Source: Planctomycetales bacterium (GTDB lineage Bacteria; Planctomycetota; SBBH01). Taken from it: DNA of 14,683 nt. The notes beneath the pieces are model-generated. The model saw only the letters and a list, made by a program, of their open reading frames with translations, did not search any database and was not told the DNA's origin. This document shows positions 1-7,380 of the stretch, in pieces. The translations under genes and the position numbers were made by a program. Within the stretch, counting starts at the first letter, position 1. Every line of letters starts with the position of its first letter. The stretch spans positions 1-14,683 of the forward strand of contig SBBH01000079.1 in assembly GCA_005239795.1 (NCBI GenBank). Reading direction: 5' to 3'.

Positions 1-128
1 CGATCCCGTCTCTTTCCTGAAGGCCGCTTTCCTGCGCCACAGGCAGGGGAATCCTGCACCCCTGCTACATCTCGCTACGGCCCGCTAAACGATTACCGAC
101 GTGGATTTTTCAAATGGGAATTTGCAAT

Positions 129-146
129 AATGCATTTGTAATGCAT
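129..146. repeat. Tandem AATGCAT repeats in the promoter region of the AAA ATPase
   Basis: The heptamer AATGCAT occurs at 129-135 and again at 140-146, an 11-base period that puts both copies on the same face of the helix. Each contains the palindrome ATGCAT. They lie within 30 bases of the ATG at 155, where no Shine-Dalgarno sequence is visible. A repressor or autoregulatory site is possible, but chance is also plausible in an AT-rich leader. Confidence 0.3.
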
Positions 147-154
147 AATTACGC

Positions 155-1384
155 ATGACTTCTTTCGAAGCACCTTACTTGCCACGGGCGCTGGAGCCCA
201 TCCTGAAAAAGTCCGCTCGGGAATTTCCGGTTGTCGTGTTGACGGGGCCTCGTCAGGCGGGCAAAACGACGCTCCTTCGGCATCTGTTCGGGGAGAGCCA
301 CCGGTATATTTCCCTGGAGCCGCCCGACATCCGCGCCATCGCCGTTTCGGATCCTCGGGGGTTTCTGGAGGCACACCCTCCTCCGGTGATCTTGGATGAG
401 GTGCAGTATGCCCCCGCGCTTCTTCCCTACATTAAAGAGCACGTGGACGCCGATCGCCGGCGGCGCGGCCAATATCTCCTGACGGGTTCCCACAATTTGT
501 TGTTGGGCCAGGGGGTGACAGAGACGCTTGCGGGTCGCGCCGGGATTTTGCGTCTGTTGCCGCTGTCCCGCCGCGAGGTCTTTGGAAATCCGAAACGGCC
601 CTTTCCTTGGGAGGTGAAGAATCCAAGCGCCGATACAAAACCCGCAGCTGGCTCGCTGTGGGAAGATTTCTTGCGGGGAGGCTACCCGGAGCTGGCGGCC
701 GAGCCTGAGCGGGATGCGAATCGATGGCACGCGAGTTTCGTGCAGACCTATTTGGAGCGAGATGTGAGATCCCTGCGCCAGGTCGGGGATCTCACCCAAT
801 TTCAAAATTTCCTGCGGGCGTTGGCCGCGCGGAGCGCGCAACTTTTGAGCTTGACGGATCTCTCACGGGATCTGGGCGTCGCCGTCAACACAGTAAAAGC
901 GTGGCTCTCGGTTTTGGAAGCCACCTACCAAGTGATTGTCCTTCGTCCCTATTTCGCCAACGTCGGCAAGCGCCTCGTGAAATCCCCCAAGGTCTACTTC
1001 GCCGACACGGGGACGCTTTGCTATTTGACCGGTTTGAAAAGTGTCGAGCATGCCGCGGCCGGGCCGATGGGAGGGGCGATTTTCGAAACCGCGGTTCTTG
1101 GGGAGATCGTCCGGACGCTCGTCTCCCGCGGAGTGGAGCCGCGGGTCTATTTCTGGCGGACCGCCACGGGAGCAGAGGTGGATTTTGTCGTCGACACGGG
1201 AGAGGGGTTGGTCCCGATCGAGGCGAAGCTCTCCTCGACTCCGCGGACCGAGATGGCTTCGGGGATCTCGGCATTTCGCGCGTGTCTCGGGAAGAAAGTT
1301 GTTCCCGGTTATGTCGTGCACCTGGGTGCTCTCCGGCTTCCGCTGGGGTCTGACGCTGCGGCGTTTCCATTCTTGGCGTTGTAG
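155..1384 (+). CDS. AAA+ ATPase with C-terminal DUF4143 domain
   Basis: This 409-residue protein has the usual length and architecture of the widespread AAA_14/DUF4143 family. A Walker A motif (GPRQAGKT, residues 31-38) follows the first strand. Walker B is VILDEVQ (about 78-84), and a sensor-like LLTGSHN follows near residue 110. The C-terminal half carries the family's PD-(D/E)XK-like signature, with an acidic EVDFVVD strand followed by PIEAK near residues 340-355. The cellular role of the family is not settled. Members are often found singly in accessory regions and have been suggested to act in defence or toxin-antitoxin-like settings. No partner gene is adjacent here. The ATG at 155 is the first start in the frame and lacks a clear Shine-Dalgarno sequence. 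The reading frame is intact, unlike the genes to its right. I am confident of the family and not of the function. Confidence 0.9.
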   Translation: MTSFEAPYLPRALEPILKKSAREFPVVVLTGPRQAGKTTLLRHLFGESHRYISLEPPDIRAIAVSDPRGFLEAHPPPVILDEVQYAPALLPYIKEHVDADRRRRGQYLLTGSHNLLLGQGVTETLAGRAGILRLLPLSRREVFGNPKRPFPWEVKNPSADTKPAAGSLWEDFLRGGYPELAAEPERDANRWHASFVQTYLERDVRSLRQVGDLTQFQNFLRALAARSAQLLSLTDLSRDLGVAVNTVKAWLSVLEATYQVIVLRPYFANVGKRLVKSPKVYFADTGTLCYLTGLKSVEHAAAGPMGGAIFETAVLGEIVRTLVSRGVEPRVYFWRTATGAEVDFVVDTGEGLVPIEAKLSSTPRTEMASGISAFRACLGKKVVPGYVVHLGALRLPLGSDAAAFPFLAL

Positions 1385-1466
1385 GGGATCTTCGGCGTCG
1401 CGTAGGCGGCGTTGACCCCCTTTTCGGTGAAGAGCCCGCAGATGACCGTCGATACGTGAAAACGGA

Positions 1467-1539
1467 AGCTACCGATGGGATTCGAACCCATGACCTCGTC
1501 CTTACCAAGGACGTGCTCTGCCGGCTGAGCTACGGTAGC
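1467..1539 (-). tRNA. tRNA-Thr (anticodon GGT)
   Basis: The minus strand folds into a full cloverleaf. The acceptor stem GCTACCG/CGGTAGC pairs perfectly over 7 bp. The D arm is GCTC/GAGC, the anticodon stem CGTCC/GGACG, and the loop TTGGTAA has the GGT anticodon of threonine. A 5-base variable loop follows, then T stem ATGGG/CCCAT around TTCGAAT. The discriminator base is T, and CCA is not encoded. The gene lies between the AAA ATPase and an integrase remnant. The remnant sits on the 5' side of the tRNA, which is not the usual place for an element inserted at a tRNA 3' end. Confidence 0.97.
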
Positions 1540-1565
1540 AAGACTTCCAGAATCAGTTACTTGCG

Positions 1566-2202
1566 TCAGGCGCTATACCGGGCCCTCCGTTCTTGTGCCA
1601 CCCGTGCGCCAACTGCACCCTGTTTTACGCCGTATCCGTCCTTGGCGGCCCCGTCGAGCGCCTTCACCGCCTCCGCCTTCTGGTTCGGGGCGAGGTGGGC
1701 GTAGCGGAGCGTCATCTCGAAGCTCGAATGCCCCAGGAGTTCCTTTACCATGAGCAAAGACACCCCCCCGATCACCAGCCACGATGCGAACGTATGCCTC
1801 AAGTCGTGGAACCGGACGTCTTTCCAGGTCCACCCGCTTCCGGGCCGCCCTGAACCCCATGTTGATGCTCCCGTAGGGTGTTCCGTCGGCCTTGCAGAAA
1901 ACGTACGGACTTCCGACGAGCCTTGTAACCGAGAGGAGTGTCCCGGTCAACGTGCGGTTCATCGGGATGTGGCGGCTCTTCCCGCTCTTGGAATTGACGA
2001 CCGTCAGGATTCCCCGATCGATGTCGACATCCTGCCAGGTGAGGTTCAGGATCTCGCTTAGCCGGAGCCCCGAGTGGATGGCCACCAGCACGATCTGGCG
2101 CAGGTGGCCGTGATCTTCGTCCACGACGGTGCCCGGCAACCGGCCCTCGTCCTTCGTGTCAATCGGCGCACCGTGTCGATCTGTCCGGGAGATCATCGTC
2201 AC
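1566..2202 (-). pseudogene. Tyrosine recombinase (phage-type integrase), frameshifted and N-terminally truncated
   Basis: Two overlapping frames together spell the catalytic domain of a tyrosine site-specific recombinase. The upstream frame contains the first catalytic arginine (HSGLRLSEIL), the beta-hairpin lysine (NSKSGKSRHIPM) and ends near FRAARKRVDLE. The downstream frame continues with FHDLRHTFASW (His and second Arg), LLGHSSFEMTLRYAHL (His and nucleophile Tyr) and stops at 1566. The frames join at about 1820-1823, where one extra base is present. All catalytic residues are recognisable, so decay is recent or the frameshift is a sequence error. The N-terminal SAM-like core-binding domain is missing: the frame upstream of about 2165 shows no recognisable integrase sequence. 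The remnant marks a former mobile element. Confidence 0.85.
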
Positions 2203-2270
2203 ATCCGCTGCGATGCCTCCTTCCTGAGGAAGATCCCTGCCGAGGTGACGCGCACAAAAGAAGCCCTGGC

Positions 2271-2299
2271 TGGATAGCCCCAGAATCCAGGGCTATCCA
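2271..2299. repeat. Perfect 10-bp inverted repeat
   Basis: TGGATAGCCC (2271-2280) and GGGCTATCCA (2290-2299) are exact reverse complements separated by 9 bases. The hairpin lies between the integrase remnant and the short coiled-coil reading frame, and it contains the stop codon ending that frame (TAG, 2293-2295, minus). On the minus strand a pyrimidine-rich CTTCTTTT follows about 10 bases later, so a degenerate terminator is possible. It could also be a recombination scar or half-site pair. Confidence 0.45.
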
Positions 2300-2505
2300 C
2301 CTGAATAGTGACCAAGTTTTACGTTGAATCTCCGCGCCCATTCCGGGACGACTTGCGAGGTTTCCTTTTGTCTTTCCTGGAGATCGTCGATCTGCCGTTG
2401 GAGGTCCGCGATCTGTTTTTGGGTCGCATCATTCCCACGCGCGGCTGGGAAACCTCAAAGAATCCCACCAACGACCAGGACTCTCACCGTCTGACCTTTA
2501 TTCAT
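2293..2505 (-). pseudogene. Short coiled-coil reading frame with in-frame stop, possibly the N-terminus of a porin
   Basis: An ATG at 2505 overlaps the stop codon of the upstream kinase by 8 bases, suggesting former translational coupling. The frame reads MNKGQTVRVLVVGGIL, hits TGA at 2455-2457, then continues as GFPAARGNDA followed by a heptad-like stretch (QKQIADLQRQIDDLQERQ) and VVPEWARRFNV before TAG at 2293-2295. If the TGA is read through, the first 25 residues look like a signal peptide and the rest like a short coiled coil. Outer-membrane porins often begin this way. The beta-barrel is absent. Equally, the opening residues could be the start of a response regulator, as often follows such kinases, fused to unrelated DNA. 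No function is likely for the present sequence. Confidence 0.4.
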
Positions 2506-3070
2506 TCTGGTCTCCGGACTTCCTCGACAGGGTGAAGAAGAACGTGGCCCCCTGGCCCAGGGCACTTTTCGCCCGAATCCATCCGCCGTGCCTGAGGACG
2601 ATGCGCTGGACCGAGGCCAGCCCCACGCCTGTTCCTGGGAATTCTTCAGCGCGGTGTAGCCGTTGGAACATGCCGAAGAGTTTGTTGGCATACGTCATGT
2701 CGAACCCCACGCCGTTGTCCTGGACGAAAAATATAGTTTCACCCGTTTCCTCTGCCTGCCGGGCGCCTATTTCGATGCGCGCCCGGGGACGCGTGGAGGT
2801 GAACTTCCAGGCATTCCCGAGTAGATTTTCTAGAACGATCCGCAGGAACAACGGATCCCCCTGGGCACGCAGATTTTTTGGGATGACGAACTCCACGGGC
2901 CGATCGGGCTGGTTCCTTTGGAGCTCTTCGGCGACCGCCTCTGCCATGGCACTTAAGTCCACGGGCACACATTTCATTGCCTGTTTGTTCAAGTGGGTCA
3001 GGGTCAGCATCCCGATCCTTGGTTCGATAGAACCCTTTTTCTGGATTTCGACTTGTCGTTGACTGTTCAT
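2498..3070 (-). CDS. Truncated histidine kinase: ATP-binding domain only
   Basis: The 190-residue frame carries an HATPase_c domain of the phytochrome/PAS histidine-kinase type. The N box is seen in ENLLGNAWKFTS, G1 in DNGVGFD, the F box in FGMFQRLHR and G2 in GTGVGLASVQRI; the protein ends GATFFFTL plus a short tail. Upstream, VPVDLSAMAEAV and IGMLTLTHLNKQ match the end of the dimerisation domain, but the phosphoacceptor-histidine helix and all sensor domains are missing. ATG 3070 was chosen because AGAAGGGA lies a few bases upstream. The same frame stays open to an ATG at 3169 that has no ribosome site. It follows the broken receiver gene on the same strand. Without its H box it cannot autophosphorylate, so it is probably a decayed gene that happens to remain open. 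Confidence 0.75.
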   Translation of the reverse strand: MNSQRQVEIQKKGSIEPRIGMLTLTHLNKQAMKCVPVDLSAMAEAVAEELQRNQPDRPVEFVIPKNLRAQGDPLFLRIVLENLLGNAWKFTSTRPRARIEIGARQAEETGETIFFVQDNGVGFDMTYANKLFGMFQRLHRAEEFPGTGVGLASVQRIVLRHGGWIRAKSALGQGATFFFTLSRKSGDQNE

Positions 3071-3174
3071 CAACTTCCCTTCTATCTTTTGATGAGGAGC
3101 AATGGTGCAAGTCCGAGAAGCCTCGAAACGGTCGCCACGAGCGACTTCGAAAAACACGCAGATTCTCATTTTTG

Positions 3175-3688
3175 GTGAGTATCTCGGAGATCCCGACGCC
3201 GCTCAGGCGGGTGCGCACCGCCTCTTCTTCGAGTCCTGTCACGGGGAGAATCTCCATCTCTCGCGTGTGGGGATCCTCACGCAGGCGTCGACAGACCTCG
3301 ATGCCGTCCACGCGGGGCAGGTGCAGGTCCAACACCATTAGATCCGGAGGGGCTTGCCCCACCCGGAGCAGAGCCACGTAGCCGTTCTCGGCCACGGAGA
3401 GCTTGGCGTGGAAACGCCCGCGCAAGGGTCGATCGGGTCAACGCTTGATCGGCGGGGTTGTCATCCACGATGAGGATGGCAGGGGACTTCTCCTTATTCT
3501 ATAAGGAGTCTTTCCGAGAAGCCGTTTTCGCGTAAAAATCGGGCGAGCACGGCACGGGGGATCCGGCGATAGCCGGTCAAAGGGGATTGAAGATTCTCCA
3601 ATTTCCCTTCGTTGCAATAGTTCACCACCGTGCGGGAGGAGATTCTGCAGAGGTGAGCCACCTCTCCCGTGGTGTAGAACTGTTTCAC
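3175..3688 (-). pseudogene. HTH-receiver fusion response regulator, broken by two frameshifts
   Basis: A GTG at 3688 opens a 64-residue excisionase/MerR-like helix-turn-helix domain (FYTTGEVAHLCRISSRTVVN, then GYRRIPRAVLARFL) ending at TAA 3494-3496. Directly after, in a second frame, the receiver begins with ILIVDDNPADQALTRSTLAR. Near 3410-3414 it must shift again to continue as HAKLSVAENGYVALL, LMVLDLHLPRVDGIEV (phosphoacceptor Asp), MEILPVTGLEE (conserved Thr) and GISEILTK (conserved Lys). Each join is repaired by removing one base. HTH-plus-receiver proteins of this form are known to me mainly from Planctomycetes and relatives. With the kinase downstream this was a two-component pair. A TATAGT hexamer lies about 7 bases before the GTG, which would give an almost leaderless transcript. 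Confidence 0.75.
3491..3507. repeat. Short perfect hairpin at the HTH/receiver junction
   Basis: TCCTTAT (3491-3497) and ATAAGGA (3501-3507) pair perfectly around a 3-base loop. The hairpin straddles the stop codon that separates the helix-turn-helix and receiver frames and includes an AAGGAG sequence on the minus strand. No start codon lies at usable spacing: the first GTG is about 21 bases away. It may be a mutational hotspot behind the frameshift. Confidence 0.4.
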
Positions 3689-3793
3689 TGAAATACTATA
3701 ACCCTAAAACCCTGAAAATCGAAATTCCACTTGCGAAAAACGCCTACCGAACAGGTTCTTCCTCCCGGATCTCGTCGAGGACCCCTGGTTTTT

Positions 3794-3807
3794 CTTCCCT
3801 TGGGAAG
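3794..3807. promoter_or_regulatory. Palindrome in the leader of the secreted glycosidase-like gene
   Basis: CTTCCC and GGGAAG are exact inverted copies separated by TT, 26 bases upstream of the GTG at 3833. It sits in the 144-base divergent gap between the regulator remnant and the secreted protein, where an operator would be expected. No other clear promoter was found on the plus strand in this gap. Confidence 0.25.
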
Positions 3808-3832
3808 GCGGATTTCCTAGATTCTTTCCCCT

Positions 3833-6241
3833 GTGCGTCTTTGGCATTTCGAAGTGGTGCAGGCCTGCTGGGTTGCCGGGTGTTTTGCGGCGGGCGCGGT
3901 GAAAGCTGAGGAACCTGCCGTTCTCGAGACGCCGGTCCTGCGCTTGGAGCTTGCGCCCGGCGCGGGGTCGCTCGTTTCGACCGTCTCCTTGCGGGGGGCC
4001 ACAGGCGGCTGGGAGCCTGTCCTCCAAACTCAGCAGGCTTTTCTTCTGTGCTTTCCACCCCCTCCCGCTCCGCCCGCCGCGCCCCTCGCAGAGGTCAAGC
4101 CTCCGGAGAGAGAAAAAGACAAAGACCACCCGATCCGGATGATTCGCGGGAGCCCAGCGGAAGTCGCCGTCGAGATCCATTCAGGTTTGGGATGGATTCG
4201 GCGGGAATTTTCTGTCGACCCAGTCTCTCCGGATATTTTGCGCGTGCGTGTGACAGTGACGCCCGAGCGCGGCGGAGAATTCCTGTCGCTGGAGGACCGC
4301 TACACCTTCGTTCCGGAGCGCCGCGCCGACGCGGGGCCCCTCTCGGGCCCTTTGGATTTCATTTGGGCTCCCAAGGTCAAGGCGCGGCCGGAGTGCTTGG
4401 TCCCCCACTGGGATTTCAAGAGCCCGGCGGTGATGTTCCAGCAGGGAGAACTCTTCGCCGCCTTGGTGCCGGAACTTTCGGGCCTGACCGCGGAGGGGCT
4501 CAAGGCCTTTCCACCGGCTTTGGATCTCGATGTCATGCGGGAGAGCCGCCCCTGGATCTCCTGCGGCGTGGTCTCCTCAGCGCCGGAAGGACACAGTCAT
4601 TTTGCCAGGTCGGCCAAGCCCCTGGCCGTATGCAAGGGAGAGCCGTTTTCCTATGCCTACCGGATCGTGGTCTCGCGCGAACCTCCACGCCTGGGGTATC
4701 GGCGGATCGTGCGGATGCTCTGGGAGTCGTTCGGCCGCGCGACCTTTCAGGAGACGCTCGATCTTCAGCGCAACGTCCTCAAGCCTGAGCTGTGGCTTTT
4801 TGACGACTGGCGCAAAGAGGCCTGGCACCGCTACGCCAATGAGATTTGGAAGGAGACCACCTGGGAGGGGCACTCGGTGGGGACGCTGGCCAGTCGCCGC
4901 CGGAACGGACGCGGGCAACTGGTCGACGACATCTGGTTTAACGCGTGGTTCCAGACCCTCCGCACCGCCTATTCCTGGCGTCTTTATGGGGATCGTGTCG
5001 CGGACAAGGAGGTCCAGCGGCGGGCCCTGGCGGTTCTGGATCTGGCGCTGCGGCTTCCGCGCCAGAACGGGGTCTTTCCGACCGTGGGGCGCTTCGAAAG
5101 GGGGATGGAGCATCCCATCGTCTGGTACCGGGACAACAAATTCGCGGGGTTTGTCGATTGTTATCACACCTTCGACATGTCTTGGACGGCGCTCTGGGTG
5201 TTGCGCTTCGGCCATCTCATCCCCGAGCGCGCCCCGGAGTGCCTAAAATTCTGCCGGGAGTATGGGGATTTTCTTGTGGAGCATCAGACGGAGTCGGGCT
5301 GCATCCCTTCGTGGTATGACAAGACGTTTGTTCCCCGGAAGGAATTTAGCGATTTTAACGCCGAGACGGCTCCCTCCGCCTTGTTCCTGATTCATCTCTA
5401 TCGGGAGACAGGCGACGAGAAATATCTGGCGGCGGCGAAAAAAGGGATGGATTTCACGACGCGCGAGGTCCTGCCGCGCCACCGTTGGTTCGACTACGAG
5501 ACGTTTTTGTCTTGCTCGAAGAAGCCCTTCGATTTTTATGATGCTTCCACCGCCCAGTACCCGCAGAACAACCTCTGCATGATTCAGACGGCTCAAAGCT
5601 ACCTGGATCTCTATCAGGTGACGAAGGAGAAAGAGGTGCTCGAGACGGGCCGCCAGGTGCTCGATTACCTCCTTTTGACACAGCAGATGATGAATCACCC
5701 CCGTCTCTCGCCCAAGATGGTGGGGGGGTTCACCACGCAGAATTCAGACGCCGAGTGGAGCGATGCGCGCCAGTGCTACGCGGCGACCTTGCTTCTTGAT
5801 TACTACAACGCCACGGGGGTATTTGAGTATTTGGAGCGCGCCGTCGCCGCGGCGCGCTCGACTTTTGCCGTCGCCCCCTATGAGAACTGGGCCCACAAGG
5901 GGTTCGAGAACGAGCATGGGGCGATGACAGGGTTCCACTGGGGGACGGGGAGCGCGATGGCATCGATCGAGATGATGTGCGATGAGCTCGCCGATGCCTA
6001 CATTGACATCGAACGTGGCCATGGCGTCGGTTTCAATGCCTGCACGGTGAAAGACGTCACCGTAAGCGGAGGGGTCGTTGGATTCGATCTCGTTGCGGCT
6101 GAAGCGTGGGGGAAAAAAACTCTCAAGATCCGCTTGAGAGGGGACGGAAAACAAAATTACCGCGTCCGCATCAACGGGAAGGATCTGGGCCAATTCCCCG
6201 GAGATGCCCTGATCGATTGGGTTGCTCAGCCGCCCCGCTGA
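3833..6241 (+). CDS. Secreted protein with predicted six-hairpin glycosidase-like fold
   Basis: This intact 802-residue protein opens with a signal peptide (hydrophobic VVQACWVAGCFAAGAV, cleavage likely after VKA near residue 26). Residues about 30-290 are rich in short beta strands. Residues about 300-720 alternate helices and aromatic turns (WFQTLRTAYSWRLYGD, YHTFDMSWTALWVLRF, GTGSAMASIEMMCDELADAY), the texture of an (alpha/alpha)6 barrel as in unsaturated-glucuronidase, lyase and related families. The last 70 residues look like a small beta domain. I could not place it in a named family or point to catalytic residues. The GTG at 3833 is the first usable start after the in-frame TAG at 3818 and has only a weak ribosome site, so the start is uncertain. 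Action on a polysaccharide in the periplasm or outside the cell is inferred from the fold and from the convergent sugar-binding protein. Confidence 0.75.
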   Translation: MRLWHFEVVQACWVAGCFAAGAVKAEEPAVLETPVLRLELAPGAGSLVSTVSLRGATGGWEPVLQTQQAFLLCFPPPPAPPAAPLAEVKPPEREKDKDHPIRMIRGSPAEVAVEIHSGLGWIRREFSVDPVSPDILRVRVTVTPERGGEFLSLEDRYTFVPERRADAGPLSGPLDFIWAPKVKARPECLVPHWDFKSPAVMFQQGELFAALVPELSGLTAEGLKAFPPALDLDVMRESRPWISCGVVSSAPEGHSHFARSAKPLAVCKGEPFSYAYRIVVSREPPRLGYRRIVRMLWESFGRATFQETLDLQRNVLKPELWLFDDWRKEAWHRYANEIWKETTWEGHSVGTLASRRRNGRGQLVDDIWFNAWFQTLRTAYSWRLYGDRVADKEVQRRALAVLDLALRLPRQNGVFPTVGRFERGMEHPIVWYRDNKFAGFVDCYHTFDMSWTALWVLRFGHLIPERAPECLKFCREYGDFLVEHQTESGCIPSWYDKTFVPRKEFSDFNAETAPSALFLIHLYRETGDEKYLAAAKKGMDFTTREVLPRHRWFDYETFLSCSKKPFDFYDASTAQYPQNNLCMIQTAQSYLDLYQVTKEKEVLETGRQVLDYLLLTQQMMNHPRLSPKMVGGFTTQNSDAEWSDARQCYAATLLLDYYNATGVFEYLERAVAAARSTFAVAPYENWAHKGFENEHGAMTGFHWGTGSAMASIEMMCDELADAYIDIERGHGVGFNACTVKDVTVSGGVVGFDLVAAEAWGKKTLKIRLRGDGKQNYRVRINGKDLGQFPGDALIDWVAQPPR

Positions 6242-7213
6242 CTACTCGATCGCCTGCCCGCCGCTCTGGATATTGGCGTCGTCGAAATAGCGTGTCCCCA
6301 GGGTGACGTTCTTCGGGACCTTCTGCCCTTTGAGGATTTTCAAGGCCATGTCGATCGCCTCCGCGCCGCCCGTTGGGTATTGGAAGGTGGCGTTCATCAC
6401 CCCGTCTTTGACGTAGGCGACCCCCTCGTGGGGGAGGGCGTCGATCCCGACAAACTTGATCACCTTTTCGCGCCCCTTTCCTTCGGCCTTGGCCGCCAGG
6501 TACGCGCCGTGTGCGGCGGGGTCGTTGTGGGCGTAGACGACGTCGATCGCGGGGAAGCGCGAGAGCGCCGATTCCATTTCCTTGCGCGCCTCAGGTTCCA
6601 GCCACTTGCAGTCGGCGTCGAAAACAACTTTCACATCGGGGTGGCCCTGGATCGCCTCCATAAATCCTTTGTGCCGCTCCTGTCCCGGCGTCGAGGTCAT
6701 AAGACCTTTCAGCTCCACGATGGTGCACTTGCCTCCGGTGGCTTTCACGATCCAATCGCCGGCGGCGCGGCCGATCTTGATGTTGTCAGCTCCGATAAAA
6801 CAGGTGTACTCCTCGCCCAAGACCTTGCGGTCGAGGACGATCACCGGGATCCCCTTTTTGTAGGCCGCGGCAACGGGGGCGGTCAAGGGGGCCGCCTCCT
6901 TGGGGCTGATGATCAAAAGATCGATCCCCCGCGCCAGGAGCGTTTCGACATCGGTCTGCTGGCGGCGCGAGTCGTTCTGGGCGTCGATGAAAATGACATC
7001 GAGTTCCGGATGCTGTGCCGCGGCGTCCTTGACGTCCTTGTTCATCTGGACGCGCCAGGGCTCTCCCAGGTTGCACTGGCTCATCCCGATCTTCCAGGGA
7101 TTCTGCGGGGTTCCTCTTGCAGTGGCGGGGGCTGCCTGCGCCGGAGCCAGACAGAGGGCCAGACAGAGGGAAAGAAAAAAGCTTTCTGCCACGACGATCG
7201 ATCGGTTTTTCAT
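6242..7213 (-). CDS. Periplasmic sugar-binding protein of an ABC importer (ribose/galactose type)
   Basis: The 323-residue protein has the features of the type I periplasmic-binding family (Peripla_BP_4, RbsB-like). A signal peptide ends at APAQA near residue 27. The mature domain begins with KIGMSQCNLGEPW, then shows LLARGIDLLIISPKEA, GIPVIVLDRKV, FIGADNIKIGRAAGDWI, VVYAHNDPAAHGAYLA and VKFVGIDALP-like strands. It should capture a monosaccharide or small polyol, but the exact ligand cannot be read. Two ATGs are adjacent (7216 and 7213). The strong AAGGAGG lies 2 bases from the first and 5 from the second, so I chose 7213. No permease or ATPase gene lies in the window, so the importer is incomplete here. 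Its TAG directly abuts the TGA of the convergent glycosidase-like gene. Confidence 0.92.
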   Translation of the reverse strand: MKNRSIVVAESFFLSLCLALCLAPAQAAPATARGTPQNPWKIGMSQCNLGEPWRVQMNKDVKDAAAQHPELDVIFIDAQNDSRRQQTDVETLLARGIDLLIISPKEAAPLTAPVAAAYKKGIPVIVLDRKVLGEEYTCFIGADNIKIGRAAGDWIVKATGGKCTIVELKGLMTSTPGQERHKGFMEAIQGHPDVKVVFDADCKWLEPEARKEMESALSRFPAIDVVYAHNDPAAHGAYLAAKAEGKGREKVIKFVGIDALPHEGVAYVKDGVMNATFQYPTGGAEAIDMALKILKGQKVPKNVTLGTRYFDDANIQSGGQAIE

Positions 7214-7250
7214 CATCTCCTCCTTATGGATATCCCGGGCCGCTCACGCC

Positions 7251-7268
7251 GGCGCCCCAAGGGGGGCC
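7251..7268 (-). other. GC-rich hairpin in the leader of the binding-protein gene
   Basis: GGCGCCCC and GGGGGGCC flank AA and pair with one mismatch. On the minus strand this lies just after the proposed -10 box and so at the very 5' end of the mRNA. It may stabilise the transcript. No attenuation signal (T run) follows. Confidence 0.3.
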
Positions 7269-7297
7269 ACTATAGGCCATGGAGGCGGATTCTGGAA
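7269..7297 (-). promoter_or_regulatory. Possible sigma70-type promoter for the sugar-binding protein
   Basis: On the minus strand TTCCAG (7292-7297) and TATAGT (7269-7274) are separated by 17 bases. The -10 is good and the -35 poor. Transcription would start near 7262, giving a leader of about 50 bases that contains a GC-rich hairpin and the strong ribosome site. Confidence 0.4.
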
Positions 7298-7380
7298 GGA
7301 GGCGCCACCGAAATGGACGTGGCGGTCAGCTGGAACCTCAAGCATCTTGTGAATCCGCGCACCCCCCGGATGGTGAAACT

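Noticed and set aside
43..65. GCAGGGG/CCCCTGC hairpin near the left edge
   Set aside because: A 7-bp stem without a T run or neighbouring gene end; too little to call a terminator.
1385..1466. Minus-strand frame running from the tRNA into the AAA ATPase
   Set aside because: It begins inside the tRNA gene and mostly mirrors the ATPase C-terminus; no support as a gene.
1468..1539. tRNA 3' end as the attachment site of the adjacent integrase
   Set aside because: No second copy of the tRNA 3' end is visible in the window and the integrase is on the wrong side, so att sites cannot be placed.
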